19,565 bases of DNA from positions 1-19,565 of the forward strand of contig DATJFQ010000045.1 in the NCBI GenBank assembly GCA_035495555.1, written 5' to 3'. The position numbers were made by a program, and so were the translations under genes. Below are positions 12,685-19,565 of this stretch, one piece after another; position 1 is the first letter of the stretch; every line of letters begins with the position of its first letter. The notes under the pieces were generated by a model, which searched no databases, had not been told where the DNA came from, and saw only the letters and a program-made list of their open reading frames with translations. The DNA is from DATJFQ01 sp035495555 (GTDB lineage Bacteria; Acidobacteriota; Vicinamibacteria; Vicinamibacterales; 2-12-FULL-66-21).

Positions 12685-15596
12685 CAGCGACTTTGCGTAC
12701 GGACGGCGGGGACGGCCAACGGCAGGCGCAGGATGAAGCGCGTGCCCTGGCCGACCTGGCTCTCACACGTAATTGTACCGCCGTGTTCCTGGACGATGCC
12801 GTAGGTGATGGACAGGCCCAGACCGGTGCCCTTGCCGATTTCTTTCGTCGTGAAAAACGGATCGTAGATGCGCGACAGCAGCTCGGCGGGAATGCCGGAG
12901 CCGGTGTCGGAGATTTCGACGACGGCGGCGTCCCGCTCGCCGCGCGTCGCAATCGTCAGCCAGCCGCCGCGCGGCATCGCGTCCCGCGCGTTCATGAAGA
13001 GATTGAGGAAGACCTGCTGCAGCTTGTACTCCACGCCCTGCACGAGCGACGGCGTCTCTGCGAATTCCTTGCGGACCTGAATGCGCCCGGTCTTGAACTG
13101 GTGCTCGAGCAGCGCGAGCACGTCGTTGATGACCGCGTTGATGTCGCTCGGTCCGCTCTCGACCTGGGGGGGACGTGCGAGGTTGAGCAGGCCGTTGACA
13201 ATTTTCGCCGCGCGGAAGGTCTGCCGCTCGATCTTCTCGAGCACTTTCGTCTTCGGGTCGTCGGGCTCGGCGCCTTCGAGCAGCATCTGCGTGAAGCTCG
13301 AAATGCCCGTCAGCGGCGTGTTCACCTCGTGCGCAACACCGGCCGCGAGGACGCCGATCGAGGCCATCTTCTCGGAAATCTGGAGCTGCTCCTCGAGCTG
13401 CACACGCGTGGAGATGTCCTCGATGATCACGATCGTACCGACGACGGCATCCTGCGAATCGCGGAGGGGCGTCACCGCGAGGTTGATGAGCAGCCGCCGC
13501 GTCGGCTCGTGGCGCGTGGCCATGGGTACGCGATAGAACGTGCCCCCCTCGGCCGCGGCCACGCCGGAGGTCCGGAGCATCTGCGCGATCGGCCCGTCGA
13601 ACAGGTCGTTCATGTGCCGGCCGACCGCATCCTCGTGACGGATGCCGTAGATCTCCTCGAGCTGGCGGTTCCAGCGGACGACGCGGCCGGCCTGATTGAA
13701 CACCGCCAGCCCGTCGTTGAGCGACTCGAGAATGTTCTCGCTGAACTGCCGCATGCGCTCGAGCTCGTCCGCCTTGGTGTGGAGCTGCCGGTACAGCCGT
13801 CCGTTCTCCAGCGCCGTCGCCGCCTGCGCCGCGACGGCCGACAGGAGCGCCATGTCCTCGCTGCTCAATGGTTCGCTGCTGGCCTTTCGCCCGAGCGCCA
13901 TCACGGCGATCGTGCCTTCCTTCGACACGCACGGCACGAAGTAATGGATCCCGGCCTCGCGCCAGTACTCGACTTCACGCGAATCGAGACGGCGAAGCGC
14001 GAGGTTGTCGTCGAGCGCCAGCGTATGACCCGAGAGCAGCCGCGTGCCCACCTCGGTCGTGGGCTGCAGCCGCAGCGGCTGGTCGTTGAATCCCGCGTGC
14101 GCGATGCTGATGAAGTCGCGGTCGTCCGGCGAGATGGACGAGGGCGCGAGCATGAGCGCCATCCGATCGACCAGCAGCGTCTCCGTCACGCGGTGCACGA
14201 GGCGTTCGCTCAGGCGCAGCAGATCGAGGTCGCTGTTCAGGTCACGCGCAAAGCCGACGAGCGCGCGGCGATAATCGTAGCGGTCGCGGTAATAGACGCG
14301 GTCCAACCCGTTCTGAATCGCGTCCTTCACCGGCCGCGACAAGAGCACGACAACCAGCGTGGCCAGGAGCGCGATGACCGGATTGCGGGTATCGGCATCC
14401 TTCAGGAACACCGCGCCCGCGAGGTTCAGCAGCACCGCATACATCGCGGCGATGGCCGCAATGGCCGCTGCGTACACGAGCCCGCGCTTGATGATCACTT
14501 CGACGTCCATCAGCCGGTAGCGGATGAGCGCCGACGCGAACGCCAGCGGAATCAAACCGAGCAGCAGCGCGGTGAACTCGAAACCGTGCGCCGGCTGGAA
14601 CCCGAACGCGAACGGCAGCGCGTACCCGAAGACGAACGGGACAGAGCCGAGCGCCGTGCCCCATACGATCCACCGCAGCTGCCGCCGTGCGGTGACCGAC
14701 CGCACATGCTGCAGCGCGCGGACGGTGATCGCGAGTCCGCCGATCAGGCTGACGGCGAGGTAGACGAGCTGCACGCGATCGACCATCGTCGCCACGCGCG
14801 TGAGGACGTCGCCGTGTGCGCCGCCGTTCGCCACGACGGCTACCGAGGCGGCACCGAGGAGCACCGCGGGCAGGTAAATCGCGGAGACCAGCGTACGGCC
14901 GGCGTCGCTTTTCACCCACGCGTCCGGGCGCTCGGGGAACACGAGCGTGAAGTGCAGGAAGAGCGCGGGCAGCAGCAGCTGCGCCGAGAGATCGCCCCAG
15001 TAGAAAATCCAGTCGAGCGTGTCGAGCTTGCCCGTGAACGAGAACGCCAGCGTGCCGAAGAACGCGACCGCGAGCCAGAAGAAGTGCAGCGTCGCCTGAT
15101 GGTCGGGGCGCCGCATCCGGACGGCGGCCCCGACGAGCAGCGAGAAGATGCCGACCGACGCCAGGAGATAGTAGAGGCCGCGGGGTGTCGCGGGGATCGG
15201 CTGCAGCGCGACGTCGACCATGCGCTGCTCGCGCATCCGGAGCATCGTGTAGTGCAGCGGACGGCCGGACGTCGCCTCGTGCAGCGCCCTCGTCACCTGG
15301 TCCACGCGTTCCACGGGCTGCCCGTCGATCGCGAGCAGCACGTCGCCGCGCTCGATCCCGGCACGCTCCGCGGCCGTGCCGGCCGCGACTTCCGACGCAA
15401 CGATGTCGGCGCCCGCGCTGCGCCACAGCACGCCGTCCTCGAGCTCAGTCCATCGCGCGCGCTGGGCGATGTTCGCGGCGGCGAGGCACAACAGCGCGAT
15501 GACCAGCGCCATGTGCGCTGAGCCTCGAACCCAGGTGCGCTGCCGGTGGTGGTTCATGCGTCCCGCAGGTAACCAGCACAGCCAAGCAAGCCCCAT
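12684..15596 (-). CDS. membrane sensor histidine kinase: PDZ, multi-TM, GAF-like, PAS, HisKA, HATPase
   Basis: A 970-residue sensor kinase. A first TM helix (about 29-44) leads to a periplasmic PDZ domain (about 55-130, AERAGIERGDVLLAIDGQPV). Some seven to nine hydrophobic helices follow (about 141-420), then a juxtamembrane RVYYRDRYDYRRAL segment. Next are a GAF-like domain (about 455-600), a PAS domain (about 615-730), HisKA with phospho-acceptor H756 (GVAHEVNTPLTGI) and a complete HATPase_c: N-box FLNLFMNARDAM, DTGSGIP, PFFTTK, GKGTGLGLSI. The stop overlaps the response-regulator start, so that regulator is the expected partner. The ATG at 15596 has AGGA seven bases upstream; ATGs at 15557 and 15512 would also keep the first TM helix. 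The signal is unknown; a PDZ could bind an exported peptide or a misfolded protein end. The PDZ plus polytopic layout recalls Bacillus ComP. Confidence 0.93.
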   Translation of the reverse strand: MGLAWLCWLPAGRMNHHRQRTWVRGSAHMALVIALLCLAAANIAQRARWTELEDGVLWRSAGADIVASEVAAGTAAERAGIERGDVLLAIDGQPVERVDQVTRALHEATSGRPLHYTMLRMREQRMVDVALQPIPATPRGLYYLLASVGIFSLLVGAAVRMRRPDHQATLHFFWLAVAFFGTLAFSFTGKLDTLDWIFYWGDLSAQLLLPALFLHFTLVFPERPDAWVKSDAGRTLVSAIYLPAVLLGAASVAVVANGGAHGDVLTRVATMVDRVQLVYLAVSLIGGLAITVRALQHVRSVTARRQLRWIVWGTALGSVPFVFGYALPFAFGFQPAHGFEFTALLLGLIPLAFASALIRYRLMDVEVIIKRGLVYAAAIAAIAAMYAVLLNLAGAVFLKDADTRNPVIALLATLVVVLLSRPVKDAIQNGLDRVYYRDRYDYRRALVGFARDLNSDLDLLRLSERLVHRVTETLLVDRMALMLAPSSISPDDRDFISIAHAGFNDQPLRLQPTTEVGTRLLSGHTLALDDNLALRRLDSREVEYWREAGIHYFVPCVSKEGTIAVMALGRKASSEPLSSEDMALLSAVAAQAATALENGRLYRQLHTKADELERMRQFSENILESLNDGLAVFNQAGRVVRWNRQLEEIYGIRHEDAVGRHMNDLFDGPIAQMLRTSGVAAAEGGTFYRVPMATRHEPTRRLLINLAVTPLRDSQDAVVGTIVIIEDISTRVQLEEQLQISEKMASIGVLAAGVAHEVNTPLTGISSFTQMLLEGAEPDDPKTKVLEKIERQTFRAAKIVNGLLNLARPPQVESGPSDINAVINDVLALLEHQFKTGRIQVRKEFAETPSLVQGVEYKLQQVFLNLFMNARDAMPRGGWLTIATRGERDAAVVEISDTGSGIPAELLSRIYDPFFTTKEIGKGTGLGLSITYGIVQEHGGTITCESQVGQGTRFILRLPLAVPAVRTQSR

Positions 15597-15760
15597 TCCG
15601 GGATCCTGCGCAGCTCCGCCCGCCGAAGCCCCTGATTTTCAAGCATTTACTGGTGGTCGGTGACCAGCCGGAATGGACGCTTCCAAGCCGCCGGAGGACC
15701 GATTCAATCGTTTGGAGATCGTTGCCCGGCGGCCGAGTGTGCGTGGCCCGATGCTCGATC
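15597..15760. other. spacer upstream of the kinase gene, no gene seen
   Basis: This 164-base spacer lies downstream of the barrel gene and upstream of the kinase gene (both on -). It contains a short inverted repeat TGGTC-GGT-GACCA at 15654-15666 without a following T-run, so it is at best a weak terminator. No convincing -35/-10 or -24/-12 promoter could be picked out on the - strand, although one for the kinase operon is expected here. No small gene is supported. Confidence 0.4.
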
Positions 15761-17605
15761 TCAGAATTTCACGAGCACTCCGCCGATCACCCGCTTGGGC
15801 GGCCGGATCACGAGCAGCTCGTCGTACACGGACGCGACGTCCGCCTGATCGCGGAACAGATTCCGGACGCCGACGAGCACCTCCCACCGGGCACTGTGGA
15901 GCGGCATGAACGGAAGCGCCTGATTGACCTGGACGTCGAACCGCGCATCCGTCGTGGTGTGCGACGGTTCGCCGCCCCGGGCGAACGCGTCGTTGATCTT
16001 GTAGAGCACGAACACGCGTGTCGCGGTCTGCGGAATGTCGGTGTCGACAGACGTCGTCAGATCGTGGATATCTTCGGTGCGCGGACGGATCGCCTCCGGA
16101 GCCCAGATCGCGATCCCGGCCATGTCGCCGCGCGACATCCAGTTCGCCTGCGTCACGCTGTAATCGATCGAGCCGCGGACGTGAGGCGACGGGACCCCGG
16201 TGAGGCGGACCGCCCAGCCGTCGGCATCGACGGCGCCGGCGCTCGCCACGTAATAGTGGCCGGGCGACTTCGGTCCGCCGTCGACCGGTACGCCGAAGAG
16301 CGTCGCAAGCTGGTCGTCGATGTTCTGCTGGAAATGCCGGACGCCGATGTTCAGGCCGGCGGTCAGATCGCGGTCGATTCCGATGTCGAAGAAACGCCCG
16401 CGCTCGACGCGCAGTTCTTCACCGGCAAGCGGGGCAAACGTGCGCTCGGGCGGAAGCCATGGACCCAGCGTGGTAGAGGGCAGGAACTCTTCCGTGCCTG
16501 GCGCAACCATCCGTTGCGCCGCCCCGAGCGTAATGTGCGTCTTGTCGAAAGGCGTCAGCAGGACCATCACGTGCGGGCTGATCAGCGAGCGCTGCGTCAG
16601 GTAGTCATATCGCGCGTAGCGCGCGCCATAGTCCAGCGTCACACCCGGGATGACCGCCCACCGGTCCGAGGCAAACAGTTCGCCGACGCTGCGGCTGATC
16701 TGCGGAACGGCCGCGAGCAGCGCGGGCCGGCCGTCCTGCGAGTCGTATTGCTGCGAACTGTACGAAATGCCCGCCGAATAGCTGTGCCCGCCGGAGAACT
16801 GCGACGCGTAGGTACCCGCGACGATCCACGACGACAGGTCCGATTGATTCAGCGCCGCGCGGAGATCCCAGCGGCCGCCGGCCAGCGGCGCGCCAATCGA
16901 CAGGTACGCGACGCCGCGCGGCATGAAGTCCGGACCGAAGAGCGAGCCGTCCGCGACCGCGGACGTCGTCAGCAGGTTCACCTCGCCGGAAAACGGCGTG
17001 TCGGTGAAGAAGCTCGCCGCGTTGTCGAACGCGCGGCCGAAGAGCGACGCTTGCGTGGTCTGCAGCGGCTCGTCACTGCTCGCATCGGCAATCGAGACGA
17101 CATCGCCGTCCTGCTTGAGGATGCTGCGCTTGATGTGACGAAGACGCCACGCGGTTTCGGTATGCGGGTGATCCGGATCGTCGGTGGTTTCGGCCGGCAC
17201 CACGACACCTGCCGTCATAATCGGCCGCGCTTCGATCGGCCTCGGATCCAGCCGGGTCAGTTGGATGCGATCGATGACGGCCGGCGTCGCCCCGACCTTG
17301 ACGGAGTCCCGGCGCGACGAGACGAACCCGGCCATGTGGACGCGCAGCATGTACTCGCCTGGAGGCAGCGCGTTGATCAGGAATTTGCCGTGCGCGTCGG
17401 TGATGGCCAGCGCGGTCGTGGCGCCGAGGGCCGACACCATCGCGCCGGCGAGCGGACCGCCGTGGTCATCGCTGACGGTACCCTGGATACTGCCGAGCGT
17501 CAGCCGGGCCGTGAGGACCGGACGATCGGATGTCGTCTGCGCGGGCGCGAGTGCCGCGGAAAGTCCAACGAGTGCCGCCGCCGTAACGACCACTGTGAGC
17601 CGCAT
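15761..17605 (-). CDS. outer-membrane beta-barrel protein with N-terminal carboxypeptidase-regulatory-like domain (TonB-receptor-like, no plug seen)
   Basis: A 614-residue exported protein. A signal peptide (1-22, MRLTVVVTAAALVGLSAALA then PAQ) precedes a carboxypeptidase-regulatory-like beta-sandwich (about 37-115: GSIQGTVSDDHGGPLAGAMV, TDAHGKFLINALPPGEYML, VHMAGFVS). The rest has alternating aromatic/polar strands and ends GGVLVKF with a terminal Phe, as expected of a BAM-assembled outer-membrane barrel. Oar/SusC-like TonB-dependent receptors have the same N-terminal domain but then a plug of about 120 residues and a 22-strand barrel, usually 900-1100 residues in all. Here no plug motif or TonB box is recognised and the barrel is short. 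The strong GGAGGA six bases before the ATG fixes the start. It lies 26 bases after the secreted-protein gene, probably in one operon. The transported ligand, if any, is unknown. Confidence 0.75.
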   Translation of the reverse strand: MRLTVVVTAAALVGLSAALAPAQTTSDRPVLTARLTLGSIQGTVSDDHGGPLAGAMVSALGATTALAITDAHGKFLINALPPGEYMLRVHMAGFVSSRRDSVKVGATPAVIDRIQLTRLDPRPIEARPIMTAGVVVPAETTDDPDHPHTETAWRLRHIKRSILKQDGDVVSIADASSDEPLQTTQASLFGRAFDNAASFFTDTPFSGEVNLLTTSAVADGSLFGPDFMPRGVAYLSIGAPLAGGRWDLRAALNQSDLSSWIVAGTYASQFSGGHSYSAGISYSSQQYDSQDGRPALLAAVPQISRSVGELFASDRWAVIPGVTLDYGARYARYDYLTQRSLISPHVMVLLTPFDKTHITLGAAQRMVAPGTEEFLPSTTLGPWLPPERTFAPLAGEELRVERGRFFDIGIDRDLTAGLNIGVRHFQQNIDDQLATLFGVPVDGGPKSPGHYYVASAGAVDADGWAVRLTGVPSPHVRGSIDYSVTQANWMSRGDMAGIAIWAPEAIRPRTEDIHDLTTSVDTDIPQTATRVFVLYKINDAFARGGEPSHTTTDARFDVQVNQALPFMPLHSARWEVLVGVRNLFRDQADVASVYDELLVIRPPKRVIGGVLVKF

Positions 17606-17611
17606 GCACGT

Positions 17612-17617
17612 TCCTCC
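17612..17617 (-). promoter_or_regulatory. strong Shine-Dalgarno for the barrel gene
   Basis: GGAGGA on the - strand, six bases upstream of the ATG at 17605, is the best ribosome-binding site in the window. It supports both the start choice and independent initiation of the barrel gene within the two-gene operon. Confidence 0.8.
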
Positions 17618-17631
17618 GTGGCGGGCCAGGT

Positions 17632-18756
17632 CTACGGGGTCACCGTGAAATTGACGCTCTGCGTCAGCGTTTTCGCCGGGCTGGCGTCCTTGTCGGTAAT
17701 CGTGATCTCCAGCCGGTACTTCCCGTCGGGAAAGCTCTGGAGCGGGATGCCCTGGCCGGCCTGTATGCTGCGATCCGCAGCGGACGGATCGAACGCCGGC
17801 CCGAGCGTCTCGGGCGTCAGGTCCTGCGGCGCCGTCGCGTTGAAGCGCGATTCACCAGCCGGGCCCTGCTTGAAAAACGTATACGTCACCTGGACGCTGA
17901 ATTTCTTGTCTGCCGTGATCGTCGGGTTGTAGACCTGCAGGAGAATCAACATCTCCTGCGCCTTCTTGAACACGTGATCCGGCGACACCACGATTTCGTT
18001 GGTGCCGAACGAATACGGATGGTCGGCCTGCTGCTCCGGCGTAATCGCGCTGGGCAACTGCTTCGTCTCGCTCGCAATGATCACCGAACTCGTCGAGAAT
18101 TCGGATGCGTAGTTCGGGACGTCGAGCGGCTGCTTCAGGACGGCGGTCTTCGGCGGCGTCGGCCCGCGCTCCTGCAGCGCGATGTAGAGATCGTAATTGC
18201 CGGCCGGAACCCCGAGCCCGCGCATAATCCGGATCGGCTGTCCGGGTGCTGAGGGATGCGGTTCGATCTGGGCAAAATCCTCGAACGCGTAGGGCGATGG
18301 CGGCGGCGGCTCCGGGTTCTTCGCGTCCTTCTTTTTCTTGTCCTTGCTGTCCTTGGGCGCCGGGGGCGGTGGCGGCGGCGCCGTCATGCCCCGCGGCGCG
18401 ACTCGCAGGTAAACCGTCATCGGTTCGCCGGCGGGATTCGACAGCTTCGACGAATCGATCGTCAGCGTCATCGGAATCCACACCCGGGCGCCCTGCGCGC
18501 GGATGAAGTCGTTCTGGAACTCGATCGGGAAGTCGGACGGCGCAGGCTGCCCCATCATCGCCGAATCGGTCAGGCGCACGAGCGATTGCATCTGCTCGAC
18601 CTGCGCCTGCATGGCGGGATCGGCGCCCTTGGGCGGCGCTGGCTTAATGGTCTGGTCCTGGGGCGGAGCGCCCAGCAGGCCGGCTGGCGCGCACACCATG
18701 ACCAACGCGACCGCCGCTGCAGTGCCTGTCCGCCGAAACGCCCGCGCCGACGCCAT
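17632..18756 (-). CDS. secreted protein of unknown function with Pro/Lys-rich linker
   Basis: A 374-residue protein not assigned to a characterised family. A signal peptide (about 1-29: RAFRRTG, then the hydrophobic AAAVALVMVCAPAGLLGA, cleavage near LGA-PP) is followed by a Pro/Gln-rich region. A first beta-rich domain spans about 75-123. A low-complexity linker (about 126-154) holds runs of Pro, then a Lys/Asp block (SKDKKKKDAKN), then Pro again. A second beta-rich region runs to the C-terminus and ends in an Ig-like strand pattern (FPDGKYRLEITITDK ... SVNFTVTP). That ending resembles C-terminal domains of acidobacterial secreted proteins; this is a family impression, not proof. No catalytic motif is visible. 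It is the first gene of a probable operon with the barrel protein, so a periplasmic or surface partner role is plausible. The ATG at 18756 may be leaderless. Confidence 0.75.
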   Translation of the reverse strand: MASARAFRRTGTAAAVALVMVCAPAGLLGAPPQDQTIKPAPPKGADPAMQAQVEQMQSLVRLTDSAMMGQPAPSDFPIEFQNDFIRAQGARVWIPMTLTIDSSKLSNPAGEPMTVYLRVAPRGMTAPPPPPPAPKDSKDKKKKDAKNPEPPPPSPYAFEDFAQIEPHPSAPGQPIRIMRGLGVPAGNYDLYIALQERGPTPPKTAVLKQPLDVPNYASEFSTSSVIIASETKQLPSAITPEQQADHPYSFGTNEIVVSPDHVFKKAQEMLILLQVYNPTITADKKFSVQVTYTFFKQGPAGESRFNATAPQDLTPETLGPAFDPSAADRSIQAGQGIPLQSFPDGKYRLEITITDKDASPAKTLTQSVNFTVTP

Positions 18757-18762
18757 GGCCGA

Positions 18763-18772
18763 ATGATATCAT
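18763..18772. promoter_or_regulatory. palindromic bidirectional extended -10 candidate between divergent genes
   Basis: ATGATATCAT is a perfect 10-bp palindrome in the 25-bp spacer between divergent start codons. On each strand it contains TG-A-TATCAT, a match to an extended -10 (TGnTATAAT) with one mismatch. With the usual spacing, transcription would begin near 18779 on + (ATG at 18782) and at 18756 on - (the A of ATG). Neither gene has room for a Shine-Dalgarno, consistent with leaderless or near-leaderless mRNAs. No good -35 hexamer is seen in either direction. The palindrome could instead or also be an operator. Confidence 0.5.
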
Positions 18773-18781
18773 CGCCGGTCT

Positions 18782-19420
18782 ATGCCGCGTGCGTCGCGTC
18801 TGATAGATGTCAGCGTCCTGCTCAGACCCGGCATTCCGACCTACCCGGGGAACCAACCGTTCGAATTCGAGCCGGTCAAACGGATGTCCCAGGGTGCCTC
18901 ATCCAACGTGTCCAAGGTGGTCATGGGCAGCCATACGGGCACCCACGTCGACGCGCCGAAGCACTTCTTCGACGACAAGCCCGGCGTCGACGCGCTGCCG
19001 CTGGATCTGCTCATCGGGCGCGCGCGCGTCATCGACGTGCCGGTCCGCGGGGGGATCACGGAAGCCCATCTGGCGCCCGCGGGCTTGCGGGAAGATCTAC
19101 GCGTCCTCCTTCGGACGCCGAATTCCCGCCTGTGGAGCACGAATGACGGCTTCCACGAGGACTACACGTATCTGGCGGAGAGCGGCGCCCGTTACCTCGT
19201 CGATCAGGGTGTGAAGGTCGTCGGCATCGACTATCTGTCGGTCGAGCAGTTTCACAAGGCGGGCGCTCCGGCACACCACGCCCTGCTCGGCAACAACGTC
19301 GTCATCATCGAAGCCCTTGATCTGTCCCAGGCTGAAGCCGGGCACTACGAGATGTACTGCCTCCCCCTGCGCATCGAGGGTGCCGACGGAGCGCCGGCCC
19401 GGGTCGTGCTGAAGCGGTAG
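18782..19420 (+). CDS. cyclase-family metal-dependent hydrolase (kynurenine formamidase-like)
   Basis: A 212-residue protein of the cyclase/KynB superfamily. Members hydrolyse amide or ester bonds, for example N-formylkynurenine, using divalent metal. The family signature HTGTHVDAPKHF lies at 51-62, providing H51, H55 and D57 as metal ligands and H61 as the likely catalytic base. A later VVGIDYLSVEQF (146-157), the H165-H166 region and E177 fit the usual C-terminal part of the active site. The length is typical (about 205-220). No signal peptide is visible, so it is predicted cytoplasmic. There is no neighbouring tryptophan-2,3-dioxygenase or kynureninase, so kynurenine formamidase activity should not be assumed. 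Other substrates (isatin, cyclic amides) are known in the superfamily. The ATG at 18782 is the first in frame and sits 10 bases after the palindromic -10 candidate. The next gene begins 5 bases after the stop. Confidence 0.88.
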   Translation: MPRASRLIDVSVLLRPGIPTYPGNQPFEFEPVKRMSQGASSNVSKVVMGSHTGTHVDAPKHFFDDKPGVDALPLDLLIGRARVIDVPVRGGITEAHLAPAGLREDLRVLLRTPNSRLWSTNDGFHEDYTYLAESGARYLVDQGVKVVGIDYLSVEQFHKAGAPAHHALLGNNVVIIEALDLSQAEAGHYEMYCLPLRIEGADGAPARVVLKR

Positions 19421-19425
19421 CGGCC

Positions 19426-19565
19426 ATGCTGGACGACGTTGTGGTCATGGTGCTGGCCGGCGGCGTCGGCGAGCGCCTGTATCCGCTGACCCGGGAACGC
19501 GCCAAACCCGCCGTGTACTTCGGCGGCCCGTATCGGATCATCGATTTCACGCTCAGCAACTGCCT
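19426..19565 (+). CDS. glgC: glucose-1-phosphate adenylyltransferase, N-terminal part (3' cut by window end)
   Basis: The first 46 codons of an ADP-glucose pyrophosphorylase, the committing enzyme of bacterial glycogen synthesis (glucose-1-phosphate + ATP to ADP-glucose + PPi). The diagnostic nucleotide-binding stretch is intact: VLAGGVGERLYPLT (9-22), RAKPAVYFGG (25-34) and YRIIDFTLSNC (36-46), which distinguishes GlgC from RmlA- or GalU-type enzymes. The gene runs out of the window without a stop, so nothing can be said about the remaining ~370 residues. The ATG at 19426 is chosen as the first in frame; an internal ATG at 19447 would remove only seven residues. It is 5 bases downstream of the cyclase-family gene and presumably cotranscribed with it. 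Confidence 0.92.
   Translation, partial: MLDDVVVMVLAGGVGERLYPLTRERAKPAVYFGGPYRIIDFTLSNC

Noticed and set aside
12693..15521. 942-codon open frame on the + strand, antisense to the sensor kinase
   Set aside because: The - strand frame encodes a full set of recognisable kinase domains. The + strand translation is Arg/Glu/His/Asp-rich with no fold signature, as expected of the complement of a high-GC gene.
15597..15760. Sigma-54 (-24/-12) autoregulatory promoter before the kinase gene
   Set aside because: A GG-N10-GC spacing can be found on the - strand, but the flanking bases do not match TGGCAC...TTGC, and such a match is expected by chance in GC-rich DNA.
15653..17932. 759-codon open frame on the + strand opposite the barrel gene
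   Set aside because: It runs across two genes on the other strand, its translation is Arg-rich without motifs, and the opposite frame has a signal peptide, a regulatory domain and a strong Shine-Dalgarno.

Overview
The window is a high-GC bacterial chromosome segment, almost fully coding. Gene content (a HAE1-type RND pump, a sigma-54 two-component pair with a PDZ-containing sensor kinase, a carboxypeptidase-regulatory-domain/beta-barrel outer-membrane protein, secreted proteins with Pro/Lys linkers, a cyclase-family hydrolase, GlgC) indicates a Gram-negative organism. The style resembles Acidobacteriota, possibly class Vicinamibacteria. That placement is inference from gene style, not from a marker gene.

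Left block (1-11145, all on +). The 3' part of an RND efflux permease gene (1-2694, N-terminus outside the window) is followed by a candidate promoter (TTGACA at 2737) and a STAS anti-sigma-factor-antagonist-like protein. Next come a UbiA-superfamily prenyltransferase of the decaprenyl-phosphate phosphoribosyltransferase type, a DUF362 protein, a small helical protein with an Arg-rich tail, and four GT4-type glycosyltransferases. From the UbiA gene to the last glycosyltransferase every junction is a stop/start overlap (8 nt, then ATGA, GTGA, ATGA, ATGA). The only apparent gap, 9762-9870, is bridged exactly by a 38-codon basic ORF that itself has ATGA overlaps at both ends. The four glycosyltransferases form two paralogous pairs in the order A-B-B'-A'. 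The block looks like one translationally coupled operon for a polyprenyl-linked glycan whose structure is unknown. It has no recognisable polymerase, flippase, DprE1/DprE2 epimerase or phosphatase in the window.

Centre (11146-15596). A short convergent intergenic stretch carries degenerate 7-bp GATTGA-like repeats that are almost devoid of C on the + strand. On the - strand lie a histidine kinase (PDZ, multiple membrane spans, GAF-like, PAS, HisKA, HATPase) and its NtrC-type response regulator, overlapping by one base. They form a typical operonic signalling pair that would activate sigma-54 promoters.

Right block (15597-19565). A probable two-gene - strand operon encodes a secreted protein of unknown function and a TonB-receptor-like barrel with no visible plug. 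Diverging from it on the + strand are a cyclase/kynurenine-formamidase-family hydrolase and the first 46 codons of glgC (ADP-glucose synthesis), cut by the window end. The 25-bp divergent spacer holds a perfect palindrome that reads as an extended -10 element in both directions, which would give leaderless or near-leaderless transcripts for both genes.

No tRNA, rRNA, CRISPR array, insertion sequence or phage gene was recognised. No non-coding stretch exceeds about 165 bases.
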